Source of the DNA: Auanema rhodensis
Lineage: Eukaryota > Nematoda > Chromadorea > Rhabditida > Rhabditidae
NCBI GenBank assembly: GCA_964057225.1
Contig: OZ059897.1
Span: 17,236,001-17,300,000 of the forward strand
Direction of reading: 5' to 3'
Length of the DNA: 64,000 bases
Shown: piece by piece, positions 37,978 to 51,865 of the stretch
Layout of the letters: each line of letters begins with the position of its first letter
How positions within the stretch are numbered: position 1 is the first letter of the stretch
The notes under the pieces: generated by a model
What the model was told of the DNA's origin: nothing
Seen by the model: only the letters and a program-made list of their open reading frames with translations
Databases searched by the model: none
Position numbers and translations under genes: made by a program

Positions 37978-40900
37978 GTTACCATGCACCCATATCAATA
38001 AAAAATTGTTTTTAGACTAAGATGGACATGGGGAATCTAATTTTGAAAACCGCATCTCTTTATCTTTCACGGGAAGCGAGTTACATACCAAGGGCACATC
38101 ACGTGTACATTTAATTAGCATAAATTGAAGTTCACGTAAATTTCAAAGTCATGGTTACCATGCACCAATATCAATAAAAATTTGTTTTTAGACTAATATA
38201 GACATGGGGAATCTAATTTTGAAAATCGCATCTCTTTATCTTTCACGGGAAGCGAGTTTCATACAAGTGCACATCACGTGTACATTTAATTAGCATAAAT
38301 TGAAGTTCACGTGAATTTCAAAGTCATGGTTACCATGCACCAATATGAATAAGAATTTGTTTTTAGACTAATGTGGACATGGGGAATCTAATTTTGAAAA
38401 CCGCATCTCTTTATCTTTCACGGGAAGCGAGATACATACCGAGTGCACATCGCGTGTACATTTAATTAGCATAAATTAAAGTTCACGTAAATTTCAAAGT
38501 CATGGTTGCCATGCACCAATATCAGTAAAAATTTGGTTTTAGACTAATATGGATATGGGGAATCTAATTTTGAAAACCGCATCTCTTTATCTTTCACGGG
38601 AAGCGAGTTTCATACCAAGTGCACATCACGTGTACATTTAATTAGCATAAATTAAAGTTCACGTAAATTTCAAAGTCATGGTTACCATGCACCAATATCA
38701 ATAAAATATTGTTTTTAGACTAATATGGACTTGGGGAATCTAATTTTGAAAACCGCATCTCTTTATCTTTCACGGGAAGCGAGTTTCATACCAAGTGCAC
38801 ATCACGTGTACATTTAATTAGCATAAATTGAAGTTCACGTGAATTTCAAAGTCATGGTTACCATGCACCAATATGAATAAGAATTTGTTTTTAGACTAAT
38901 GTGGACATGGGGAATCTAATTTTGAAAACCGCATCTCTTTATCTTTCACGGGAAGCGAGATACATACCGAGTGCACATTGCGTGTACATTTAATTAGCAT
39001 AAATTAAAGTTCACGTAAATTTCAAAGTCATGGTTACCATGCACCAATATCAATAAAAATTTGTTTTTAGACTAATATGGATATGGGGAATCTAATTTGG
39101 AAAACCGCATCTCTTCATCTTTCACGGGAAGCGAGTTACATACCAAGTACACATCACGTGTACATTTAATTAGCATAAATTAAAGTTCACGTAAATTTCA
39201 AAATCATGGTTACCATGCACCAATATCAATAAAAATTTGTTTTTAGACTAATATGGATATGGGGAATCTAATTTTGAAAACCGCATCTCTTCATCTTTCA
39301 CGGGAAGCGAGTTACATACCAAGTACACATCACGTGTAAATTTAATTAGCATAAATTAAAGTTCACGTAAATTTCAAAGTCATGGTTACCATGCATCAAT
39401 ATCAATAAAAATTTGTATTCAGACTAATATGGACATGGGGAATCTAATTTTAAAAACCGCATCTCTTTATCTTTCACGGGAAGCGAGTTTCATACCAAGT
39501 GCACATCACGTGTACATTTAATTAGCATAAATTAAAGTTCACGTAAATTTCAAAATCATGGTTACCATGCACCAATATCAATAAAAATTTGTTTTCAGAA
39601 TAATATGGACATGGGGAATCTAATTTTGAAAACCGCATCTCTTTATCTTTTACGTGAAGCGAGTTACATACCAAGTGCACATCACGTGTACATTTAATTA
39701 GCATAAATTAAAGTTCACGTAAATTTAAAATCATGGTTACCATGCACCAATATCAATAAAAAATTGTTTTTAGACTAAGATGGACATGGGGAATCTAATT
39801 TTGAAAACCGCATCTTTTCATCTTTCACGGGAAGCGAGTTACATACCGAGTGCACATCGCGTGTACATTTAATTAGCATAAATTAAAGTTCACGTAAATT
39901 TCAAAGTCATGGTTACCATGCATCAATATCAATAAAATATTGTTTTTAGACTAATATGGACTCGGGGATTCTAATTTTGAAAACCGCATCTCTTTATCTT
40001 TCACGGGAAGCGAGTTTCATACCAAGTGCACATCACGTGTACATTTAATTAGCATAAATTAAAGTTCACGTAAATTTCAAAGTCATGGTTACCATGCACC
40101 AATATCAATGAAAATTTCTTTTTAGACTAATATGGACATGGGGAATCTAATTTTGAAAACCGCATCTCTTTATCTTTCACGGGAAGCGAGTTACATACCA
40201 AGGGCACATCACGTGTACATTTAATTAGCATAAATTGAAGTTCACGTAAATTTCAAAGTCATGGTTACCATGCACCAATATCAATAAAAATTTGTTTTTA
40301 GACTAATATAGACATGGGGAATCTAATTTTGAAAATCGCATCTCTTTATCTTTCACGGGAAGCGAGTTTCATACAAGTGCACATCACGTGTACATTTAAT
40401 TAGCATAAATTGAAGTTCACGTGAATTTCAAAGTCATGGTTACCATGCACCAATATGAATAAGAATTTGTTTTTAGACTAATGTGGACATGGGGAATCTA
40501 ATTTTGAAAACCGCATCTCTTTATCTTTCACGGGAAGCGAGATACATACCGAGTGCACATCGCGTGTACATTTAATTAGCATAAATTAAAGTTCACGTAA
40601 ATTTCAAAGTCATGGTTGCCATGCACCAATATCAATAAAAATTTGGTTTTAGACTAATATGGATATGGGGAATCTAATTCTGAAAACCGCATCTCTTTAT
40701 CTTTCACGGGAAGCGAGTTTCATACCAAGTGCACATCACGTGTACATTTAATTAGCATAAATTAAAGTTCACGTAAATTTTAAAGTCATGGTTACCATGC
40801 ACCAATATCAATAAAAAATTGTTTTTAGACTAAGATGGACATGGGGAATCTAATTTTGAAAACCGCATCTCTTTATCTTTCACGGGAAGCGAGTTACATA

Positions 40901-41669
40901 CCAAGGGCACATCACGTGTACATTTAATTAGCATAAATTGAAGTTCACGTAAATTTCAAAGTCATGGTTACCATGCACCAATATCAATAAAAATTTGTTT
41001 TTAGACTAATATAGACATGGGGAATCTAATTTCGAAAATCGCATCTCTTTATCTTTCACGGGAAGCGAGTTTCATACAAGTGCACATCACGTGTACATTT
41101 AATTAGCATAAATTGAAGTTCACGTGAATTTCAAAGTCATGGTTACCATGCACCAATATGAATAAGAATTTGTTTTTAGACTAATGTGGACATGGGGAAT
41201 CTAATTTTGAAAACCGCATCTCTTTATCTTTCACGGGAAGCGAGATACATACCGAGTGCACATCGCGTGTACATTTAATTAGCATAAATTAAAGTTCACG
41301 TAAATTTCAAAGTCATGGTTGCCATGCACCAATATCAATAAAAATTTGGTTTTAGACTAATATGGATATGGGGAATCTAATTCTGAAAACCGCATCTCTT
41401 TATCTTTCACGGGAAGCGAGTTTCATACCAAGTGCACATCACGTGTACATTTAATTAGCATAAATTAAAGTTCACGTAAATTTCAAAATCATGGTTACCA
41501 TGCACCAATATCAATAAAAATTTGTTTTCAGAATAATATGGACATGGGGAATCTAATTTTAAAAACCGCATCTCTTCATCTTTCACGGGAAGCGAGTTAC
41601 ATATTAAGTACACATCACGTGTACATTTAATTAGCATAAATTAAAGTTCACGTAAATTTTAAAGTCATG
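37978..41669. repeat. 21-monomer block, copy 1 of 3 (3692 bp)
   Basis: Order L* B G H A G B B K E L A' C B G H L B G H E. Marks: atcagtaaaa in the first H (about 38521), aatttggaaaacc in B at 39033, cgtgtaaattt in the next B, tttttacgtgaagcg in E at 39561, and aatttcgaaaatcgc in B at 40967. Copy 2 is at 43958-47297 without the A-G pair 38681-39032. Confidence 0.84.
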
Positions 41670-44133
41670 GTTACCATGCACCCATATCAATAAAAAATTG
41701 TTTTTAGACTAAGATGGACATGGGGAATCTAATTCTGAAAACCGCATCTCTTTATCTTTCACGGGAAGCGAGTTTCATACCAAGTGCACATCACGTGTAC
41801 ATTCAATTAGCATAAATTAAAGTTCACGTAAATTTCAAAATCATGGTTACCATGCACCAATATCAATAAAAATTTGTTTTCAGAATAATATGGACATGGG
41901 GAATCTAATTTTAAAAACCGCATCTCTTCATCTTTCACGGGAAGCGAGTTACATATTAAGTACACATCACGTGTACATTTAATTAGCATAAATTAAAGTT
42001 CACGTAAATTTTAAAGTCATGGTTACCATGCACCCATATCAATAAAAAATTGTTTTTAGACTAATATGGATATGGGGAATCTAATTCTGAAAACCGCATC
42101 TCTTTATCTTTCACGGGAAGCGAGTTTCATACCAAGTGCACATCACGTGTACATTCAATTAGCATAAATTAAAGTTCACGTAAATTTCAAAATCATGGTT
42201 ACCATGCACCAATATCAATAAAAATTTGTTTTCAGAATAATATGGACATGGGGAATCTAATTTTGAAAACCGCATCTCTTCATCTTTCACGGGAAGCGAG
42301 TTACATACCAAGTACACATCACGTGTACATTTAATTAGCATAAATTAAAGTTCACGTAAATTTTAAAGTCATGGTTACCATGCACCCATATCAATAAAAA
42401 ATTGTTTTTAGACTAAGATGGACATGGGGAATCTAATTTTAAAAACCGCATCTCTTTATCTTTCACGGGAAGCGAGTTTCATACCAAGTGCACATCACGT
42501 GTACATTCAATTAGCATAAATTAAAGTTCACGTAAATTTCAAAATCATGGTTACCATGCACCAATATCAATAAAAATTTGTTTTCAGAATAATATGGACA
42601 TGGGGAATCTAATTTTGAAAACCGCATCTCTTCATCTTTCACGGGAAGCGAGTTACATACCAAGTACACATCACGTGTACATTTAATTAGCATAAATTAA
42701 AGTTCACGTAAATTTTAAAGTCATGGTTACCATGCACCCATATCAATAAAAAATTGTTTTTAGACTAATATGGATATGGGGAATCTAATTCTGAAAACCG
42801 CATCTCTTTATCTTTCACGGGAAGCGAGTTTCATACCAAGTGCACATCACGTGTACATTCAATTAGCATAAATTAAAGTTCACGTAAATTTCAAAATCAT
42901 GGTTACCATGCACCAATATCAATAAAAATTTGTTTTCAGAATAATATGGACATGGGGAATCTAATTTTGAAAACCGCATCTCTTCATCTTTCACGGGAAG
43001 CGAGTTACATACCAAGTACACATCACGTGTACATTTAATTAGCATAAATTAAAGTTCACGTAAATTTTAAAGTCATGGTTACCATGCACCCATATCAATA
43101 AAAAATTGTTTTTAGACTAAGATGGACATGGGGAATCTAATTTTAAAAACCGCATCTCTTCATCTTTCACGGGAAGCGAGTTACATATTAAGTACACATC
43201 ACGTGTACATTTAATTAGCATAAATTAAAGTTCACGTAAATTTTAAAGTCATGGTTACCATGCACCCATATCAATAAAAAATTGTTTTTAGACTAAGATG
43301 GACATGGGGAATCTAATTCTGAAAACCGCATCTCTTTATCTTTCACGGGAAGCGAGTTTCATACCAAGTGCACATCACGTGTACATTCAATTAGCATAAA
43401 TTAAAGTTCACGTAAATTTCAAAATCATGGTTACCATGCACCAATATCAATAAAAATTTGTTTTCAGAATAATATGGACATGGGGAATCTAATTTTAAAA
43501 ACCGCATCTCTTCATCTTTCACGGGAAGCGAGTTACATATTAAGTACACATCACGTGTACATTTAATTAGCATAAATTAAAGTTCACGTAAATTTTAAAG
43601 TCATGGTTACCATGCACCCATATCAATAAAAAATTGTTTTTAGACTAATATGGATATGGGGAATCTAATTCTGAAAACCGCATCTCTTTATCTTTCACGG
43701 GAAGCGAGTTTCATACCAAGTGCACATCACGTGTACATTCAATTAGCATAAATTAAAGTTCACGTAAATTTCAAAATCATGGTTACCATGCACCAATATC
43801 AATAAAAATTTGTTTTCAGAATAATATGGACATGGGGAATCTAATTTTGAAAACCGCATCTCTTCATCTTTCACGGGAAGCGAGTTACATACCAAGTACA
43901 CATCACGTGTACATTTAATTAGCATAAATTAAAGTTCACGTAAATTTTAAAGTCATGGTTACCATGCACCCATATCAATAAAAAATTGTTTTTAGACTAA
44001 GATGGACATGGGGAATCTAATTTTGAAAACCGCATCTCTTTATCTTTCACGGGAAGCGAGTTACATACCAAGGGCACATCACGTGTACATTTAATTAGCA
44101 TAAATTGAAGTTCACGTAAATTTCAAAGTCATG
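41494..44133. repeat. E-L* dimer HOR, 352-bp period, seven pairs plus one extra L*
   Basis: E monomers start at 41494, 41846, 42198, 42550, 42902, 43430 and 43782, each followed by an L* monomer with cacccatatc. An unpaired L* at 43254 interrupts the phase. E alternates between taaaaacc plus catattaag and ttgaaaacc plus cataccaag. L* alternates between aagatgg and ggatatgg. The L*-E-L*-E series at 41670 recurs at 43254, 1584 bp (9 monomers) later. Confidence 0.87.
43078..43253. repeat. Hybrid monomer L*/E in the dimer expansion
   Basis: L* head (cacccatatc, aagatgg) with an E-type second half (taaaaacc, cttcatc, catattaag). It is followed by a second L*, so it marks the join of the 1584-bp, 9-monomer duplication. 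Confidence 0.78.
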
Positions 44134-47100
44134 GTTACCATGCACCAATATCAATAAAAATTTGTTTTTAGACTAATATAGACATGGGGAATCTAATTTT
44201 GAAAATCGCATCTCTTTATCTTTCACGGGAAGCGAGTTTCATACAAGTGCACATCACGTGTACATTTAATTAGCATAAATTGAAGTTCACGTGAATTTCA
44301 AAGTCATGGTTACCATGCACCAATATGAATAAGAATTTGTTTTTAGACTAATGTGGACATGGGGAATCTAATTTTGAAAACCGCATCTCTTTATCTTTCA
44401 CGGGAAGCGAGATACATACCGAGTGCACATCGCGTGTACATTTAATTAGCATAAATTAAAGTTCACGTAAATTTCAAAGTCATGGTTGCCATGCACCAAT
44501 ATCAGTAAAAATTTGGTTTTAGACTAATATGGATATGGGGAATCTAATTTTGAAAACCGCATCTCTTTATCTTTCACGGGAAGCGAGTTTCATACCAAGT
44601 GCACATCACGTGTACATTTAATTAGCATAAATTAAAGTTCACGTAAATTTCAAAGTCATGGTTACCATGCACCAATATCAATAAAAATTTGTTTTTAGAC
44701 TAATATGGATATGGGGAATCTAATTTGGAAAACCGCATCTCTTCATCTTTCACGGGAAGCGAGTTACATACCAAGTACACATCACGTGTACATTTAATTA
44801 GCATAAATTAAAGTTCACGTAAATTTCAAAATCATGGTTACCATGCACCAATATCAATAAAAATTTGTTTTTAGACTAATATGGATATGGGGAATCTAAT
44901 TTTGAAAACCGCATCTCTTCATCTTTCACGGGAAGCGAGTTACATACCAAGTACACATCACGTGTAAATTTAATTAGCATAAATTAAAGTTCACGTAAAT
45001 TTCAAAGTCATGGTTACCATGCATCAATATCAATAAAAATTTGTATTCAGACTAATATGGACATGGGGAATCTAATTTTAAAAACCGCATCTCTTTATCT
45101 TTCACGGGAAGCGAGTTTCATACCAAGTGCACATCACGTGTACATTTAATTAGCATAAATTAAAGTTCACGTAAATTTCAAAATCATGGTTACCATGCAC
45201 CAATATCAATAAAAATTTGTTTTCAGAATAATATGGACATGGGGAATCTAATTTTGAAAACCGCATCTCTTTATCTTTTACGTGAAGCGAGTTACATACC
45301 AAGTGCACATCACGTGTACATTTAATTAGCATAAATTAAAGTTCACGTAAATTTAAAATCATGGTTACCATGCACCAATATCAATAAAAAATTGTTTTTA
45401 GACTAAGATGGACATGGGGAATCTAATTTTGAAAACCGCATCTTTTCATCTTTCACGGGAAGCGAGTTACATACCGAGTGCACATCGCGTGTACATTTAA
45501 TTAGCATAAATTAAAGTTCACGTAAATTTCAAAGTCATGGTTACCATGCATCAATATCAATAAAATATTGTTTTTAGACTAATATGGACTCGGGGATTCT
45601 AATTTTGAAAACCGCATCTCTTTATCTTTCACGGGAAGCGAGTTTCATACCAAGTGCACATCACGTGTACATTTAATTAGCATAAATTAAAGTTCACGTA
45701 AATTTCAAAGTCATGGTTACCATGCACCAATATCAATGAAAATTTCTTTTTAGACTAATATGGACATGGGGAATCTAATTTTGAAAACCGCATCTCTTTA
45801 TCTTTCACGGGAAGCGAGTTACATACCAAGGGCACATCACGTGTACATTTAATTAGCATAAATTGAAGTTCACGTAAATTTCAAAGTCATGGTTACCATG
45901 CACCAATATCAATAAAAATTTGTTTTTAGACTAATATAGACATGGGGAATCTAATTTTGAAAATCGCATCTCTTTATCTTTCACGGGAAGCGAGTTTCAT
46001 ACAAGTGCACATCACGTGTACATTTAATTAGCATAAATTGAAGTTCACGTGAATTTCAAAGTCATGGTTACCATGCACCAATATGAATAAGAATTTGTTT
46101 TTAGACTAATGTGGACATGGGGAATCTAATTTTGAAAACCGCATCTCTTTATCTTTCACGGGAAGCGAGATACATACCGAGTGCACATCGCGTGTACATT
46201 TAATTAGCATAAATTAAAGTTCACGTAAATTTCAAAGTCATGGTTGCCATGCACCAATATCAATAAAAATTTGGTTTTAGACTAATATGGATATGAGGAA
46301 TCTAATTCTGAAAACCGCATCTCTTTATCTTTCACGGGAAGCGAGTTTCATACCAAGTGCACATCACGTGTACATTTAATTAGCATAAATTAAAGTTCAC
46401 GTAAATTTTAAAGTCATGGTTACCATGCACCAATATCAATAAAAAATTGTTTTTAGACTAAGATGGACATGGGGAATCTAATTTTGAAAACCGCATCTCT
46501 TTATCTTTCACGGGAAGCGAGTTACATACCAAGGGCACATCACGTGTACATTTAATTAGCATAAATTGAAGTTCACGTAAATTTCAAAGTCATGGTTACC
46601 ATGCACCAATATCAATAAAAATTTGTTTTTAGACTAATATAGACATGGGGAATCTAATTTCGAAAATCGCATCTCTTTATCTTTCACGGGAAGCGAGTTT
46701 CATACAAGTGCACATCACGTGTACATTTAATTAGCATAAATTGAAGTTCACGTGAATTTCAAAGTCATGGTTACCATGCACCAATATGAATAAGAATTTG
46801 TTTTTAGACTAATGTGGACATGGGGAATCTAATTTTGAAAACCGCATCTCTTTATCTTTCACGGGAAGCGAGATACATACCGAGTGCACATCGCGTGTAC
46901 ATTTAATTAGCATAAATTAAAGTTCACGTAAATTTCAAAGTCATGGTTGCCATGCACCAATATCAATAAAAATTTGGTTTTAGACTAATATGGATATGGG
47001 GAATCTAATTCTGAAAACCGCATCTCTTTATCTTTCACGGGAAGCGAGTTTCATACCAAGTGCACATCACGTGTACATTTAATTAGCATAAATTAAAGTT

Positions 47101-47297
47101 CACGTAAATTTCAAAATCATGGTTACCATGCACCAATATCAATAAAAATTTGTTTTCAGAATAATATGGACATGGGGAATCTAATTTTAAAAACCGCATC
47201 TCTTCATCTTTCACGGGAAGCGAGTTACATATTAAGTACACATCACGTGTACATTTAATTAGCATAAATTAAAGTTCACGTAAATTTTAAAGTCATG
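43958..47297. repeat. 19-monomer block, copy 2 of 3 (3340 bp)
   Basis: Same order and private marks as 37978-41669 (atcagtaaaa, tttttacgtgaagcg, aatttcgaaaatcgc), minus two monomers (352 bp). One new change is atatgaggaatc in H at about 46290. The offset is 5980 bases before the missing pair and 5628 after it. Confidence 0.84.
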
Positions 47298-49230
47298 GTT
47301 ACCATGCACCCATATCAATAAAAAATTGTTTTTAGACTAAGATGGACATGGGGAATCTAATTTTGAAAACCGCATCTCTTTATCTTTCACGGGAAGCGAG
47401 TTACATACCAAGGGCACATCACGTGTACATTTAATTAGCATAAATTGAAGTTCACGTAAATTTCAAAGTCATGGTTACCATGCACCAATATCAATAAAAA
47501 TTTGTTTTTAGACTAATATAGACATGGGGAATCTAATTTTGAAAATCGCACCTCTTTATCTTTCACGGGAAGCGAGTTTCATACAAGTGCACATCACGTG
47601 TACATTTAATTAGCATAAATTGAAGTTCACGTGAATTTCAAAGTCATGGTTACCATGCACCAATATCAGTAAAAATTTGGTTTTAGACTAATATGGATAT
47701 GGGGAATCTAATTTTGAAAACCGCATCTCTTTATCTTTCACGGGAAGCGAGTTTCATACCAAGTGCACATCACGTGTACATTTAATTAGCATAAATTAAA
47801 GTTCACGTAAATTTCAAAGTCATGGTTACCATGCACCAATATCAATAAAATATTGTTTTTAGACTAATATGGACTTGGGGAATCTAATTTTGAAAACCGC
47901 ATCTCTTTATCTTTCACGGGAAGCGAGTTTCATACCAAGTGCACATCACGTGTACATTTAATTAGCATAAATTGAAGTTCACGTGAATTTCAAAGTCATG
48001 GTTACCATGCACCAATATGAATAAGAATTTGTTTTTAGACTAATGTGGACATGGGGAATCTAATTTTGAAAACCGCATCTCTTTATCTTTCACGGGAAGC
48101 GAGATACATACCGAGTGCACATCGCGTGTACATTTAATTAGCATAAATTAAAGTTCACGTAAATTTCAAAGTCATGGTTACCATGCACCAATATCAATAA
48201 AAATTTGTTTTTAGACTAATATGGATATGGGGAATCTAATTTGGAAAACCGCATCTCTTCATCTTTCACGGGAAGCGAGTTACATACCAAGTACACATCA
48301 CGTGTAAATTTAATTAGCATAAATTAAAGTTCACGTAAATTTCAAAGTCATGGTTACCATGCATCAATATCAATAAAAATTTGTATTCAGACTAATATGG
48401 ACATGGGGAATCTAATTTTAAAAACCGCATCTCTTTATCTTTCACGGGAAGCGAGTTTCATACCAAGTGCACATCACGTGTACATTTAATTAGCATAAAT
48501 TAAAGTTCACGTAAATTTCAAAATCATGGTTACCATGCACCAATATCAATAAAAATTTGTTTTCAGAATAATATGGACATGGGGAATCTAATTTTGAAAA
48601 CCGCATCTCTTTATCTTTTACGTGAAGCGAGTTACATACCAAGTGCACATCACGTGTACATTTAATTAGCATAAATTAAAGTTCACGTAAATTTAAAATC
48701 ATGGTTACCATGCACCAATATCAATAAAAAATTGTTTTTAGACTAAGATGGACATGGGGAATCTAATTTTGAAAACCGCATCTTTTCATCTTTCACGGGA
48801 AGCGAGTTACATACCGAGTGCACATCGCGTGTACATTTAATTAGCATAAATTAAAGTTCACGTAAATTTCAAAGTCATGGTTACCATGCATCAATATCAA
48901 TAAAATATTGTTTTTAGACTAATATGGACTCGGGGATTCTAATTTTGAAAACCGCATCTCTTTATCTTTCACGGGAAGCGAGTTTCATACCAAGTGCACA
49001 TCACGTGTACATTTAATTAGCATAAATTAAAGTTCACGTAAATTTCAAAGTCATGGTTACCATGCACCAATATCAATGAAAATTTCTTTTTAGACTAATA
49101 TGGACTTGGGGAATCTAATTTTGAAAACCGCATCTCTTTATCTTTCACGGGAAGCGAGTTTCATACCAAGTGCACATCACGTGTACATTTAATTAGCATA
49201 AATTGAAGTTCACGTAAATTTAAAATCATG
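47298..49230. repeat. 11-monomer partial copy 3 of the domain III block (1933 bp)
   Basis: Order L* B H A G B K E L A' C. It retains the A-G pair lost in copy 2. The H at 47649 has a gttacc head with atcagtaaaa, so G and H have fused into one monomer. The single B at 48177 joins the aatttggaaaacc front of one B to the cgtgtaaattt tail of the next. Two monomers were therefore removed by internal crossovers. Confidence 0.8.
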
Positions 49231-51865
49231 GTTACCATGCACCAATATCAATAAAAATTTGTATTCAGACTAATATGGACATGGGGAATCTAATTTTAAA
49301 AACCGCATCTCTTTATCTTTCACGGGAAGCGAGTTTCATACCAAGTGCACATCACGTGTACATTTAATTAGCATAAATTGAAGTTCACGTAAATTTAAAA
49401 TCATGGTTACCATGCACCAATATCAATAAAAATTTGTATTCAGACTAATATGGACATGGGGAATCTAATTTTGAAAACCGCATCTCTTCATCTTTCACGG
49501 GAAGCGAGTTACATACCAAGTACACATCACGTGTAAATTTAATTAGCATAAATTAAAGTTCACGTAAATTTCAAAGTCATGGTTACCATGCATCAATATC
49601 AATAAAAATTTGTATTCAGACTAATATGGACATGGGGAATCTAATTTTAAAAACCGCATCTCTTTATCTTTCACGGGAAGCGAGTTTCATACCAAGTGCA
49701 CATCACGTGTACATTTAATTAGCATAAATTAAAGTTCACGTAAATTTCAAAATCATGGTTACCATGCACCAATATCAATAAAAATTTGTTTTCAGAATAA
49801 TATGGACATGGGGAATCTAATTTTGAAAACCGCATCTCTTTATCTTTTACGTGAAGCGAGTTACATACCAAGTGCACATCACGTGTACATTTAATTAGCA
49901 TAAATTAAAGTTCACGTAAATTTAAAATCATGGTTACCATGCACCAATATCAATAAAAAATTGTTTGTAGACTAAGATGGACATGGGGAATCTAATTTTG
50001 AAAACCGCATCTTTTCATCTTTCACGGGAAGCGAGTTACATACCGAGTGCACATCGCGTGTACATTTAATTAGCATAAATTAAAGTTCACGTAAATTTCA
50101 AAGTCATGGTTACCATGCACCAATATCAATGAAAATTTCTTTTTAGACTAATATGGACTTGGGGAATCTAATTTTGAAAACCGCATCTCTTTATCTTTCA
50201 CGGGAAGCGAGTTTCATACCAAGTGCACATCACGTGTACATTTAATTAGCATAAATTGAAGTTCACGTAAATTTAAAATCATGGTTACCATGCACCAATA
50301 TCAATAAAAATTTGTTTTCAGAATAATATGGACATGGGGAATCTAATTTTGAAAACCGCATCTCTTTATCTTTTACGTGAAGCGAGTTACATACCAAGTG
50401 CACATCACGTGTACATTTAATTAGCATAAATTAAAGTTCACGTAAATTTCAAAGTCATGGTTACCATGCACCAATATCAATGAAAATTTCTTTTTAGACT
50501 AATATGGACATGGGGAATCTAATTTTGAAAACCGCATCTCTTTATCTTTCACGGGAAGCGAGTTACATACCGAGTGCACATCACGTGTACATTTAATTAG
50601 CATAAATTAAAGTTCACGTAAATTTCAAAGTCATGGTTACCATGCACCAATATCAATAAAAATTTGTTTTCAGAATAATATGGACATGGGGAATCTAATT
50701 TTGAAAACCGCATCTCTTTATCTTTTACGTGAAGCGAGTTACATACCAAGTGCACATCACGTGTACATTTAATTAGCATAAATTAAAGTTCACGTAAATT
50801 TAAAATCATGGTTACCATGCACCAATATCAATAAAAAATTGTTTTTAGACTAAGATGGACATGGGGAATCTAATTTTGAAAACCGCATCTTTTCATCTTT
50901 CACGGGAAGCGAGTTACATACCGAGTGCACATCGCGTGTACATTTAATTAGCATAAATTAAAGTTCACGTAAATTTCAAAGTCATGGTTACCATGCATCA
51001 ATATCAATGAAATATTGTTTTTAGACTAATATGGACTCGGGGATTCTAATTTTGAAAACCGCATCTCTTTATCTTTCACGGGAAGCGAGTTTCATACCAA
51101 GTGCACATCACGTGTACATTTAATTAGCATAAATTAAAGTTCACGTAAATTTCAAAGTCATGGTTACCATGCACCAATATCAATGAAAATTTCTTTTTAG
51201 ACTAATATGGACTTGGGGAATCTAATTTTGAAAACCGCATCTCTTTATCTTTCACGGGAAGCGAGTTTCATACCAAGTGCACATCACGTGTACATTTAAT
51301 TAGCATAAATTGAAGTTCACGTAAATTTAAAATCATGGTTACCATGCACCAATATCAATAAAAATTTGTTTTTAGACTAATATGGACATGGGGAATCTAA
51401 TTTTGAAAACCGCATCTCTTCATCTTTCACGGGAAGCGAGTTACATACCGAGTGCACATCACGTGTACATTTAATTAGCATAAATTAAAGTTCACGTAAA
51501 TTTCAAAGTCATGGTTACCATGCACCAATATCAATGAAAATTTGTTTTTAGACTAATATGGACATGGGGAATCTAATTTTGAAAACCGCATCTCTTCATC
51601 TTTCACGGGAAGCGAGTTACATACCGAGTGCACATCACGTGTACATTTAATTAGCATAAATTAAAGTTCACGTAAATTTCAAAGTCATGGTTACCATGCA
51701 CCAATATCAATGAAAATTTGTTTTTAGACTAATATGGACATGGGGAATCTAATTTTGAAAACCGCATCTCTTCATCTTTCACGGGAAGCGAGTTACATAC
51801 CAAGGGCACATCACGTGTACATTTAATTAGCATAAATTGAAGTTCACGTAAATTTCAAAGTCATG
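49231..51865. repeat. Irregular monomers: shuffled B/K, E, C, L and M
   Basis: Order B/K, B/K, K, E, L, C, E, C, E, L, A', C, B, M, M. Two consecutive monomers (49231, 49406) have a B head running into tttgtattcag. E with tttttacgtgaag occurs three times in quick succession (49758, 50284, 50636). M monomers at 51514 and 51690 follow a B monomer and share its cttcatc and gagttacatacc bases. I see no stable HOR here. Confidence 0.72.
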
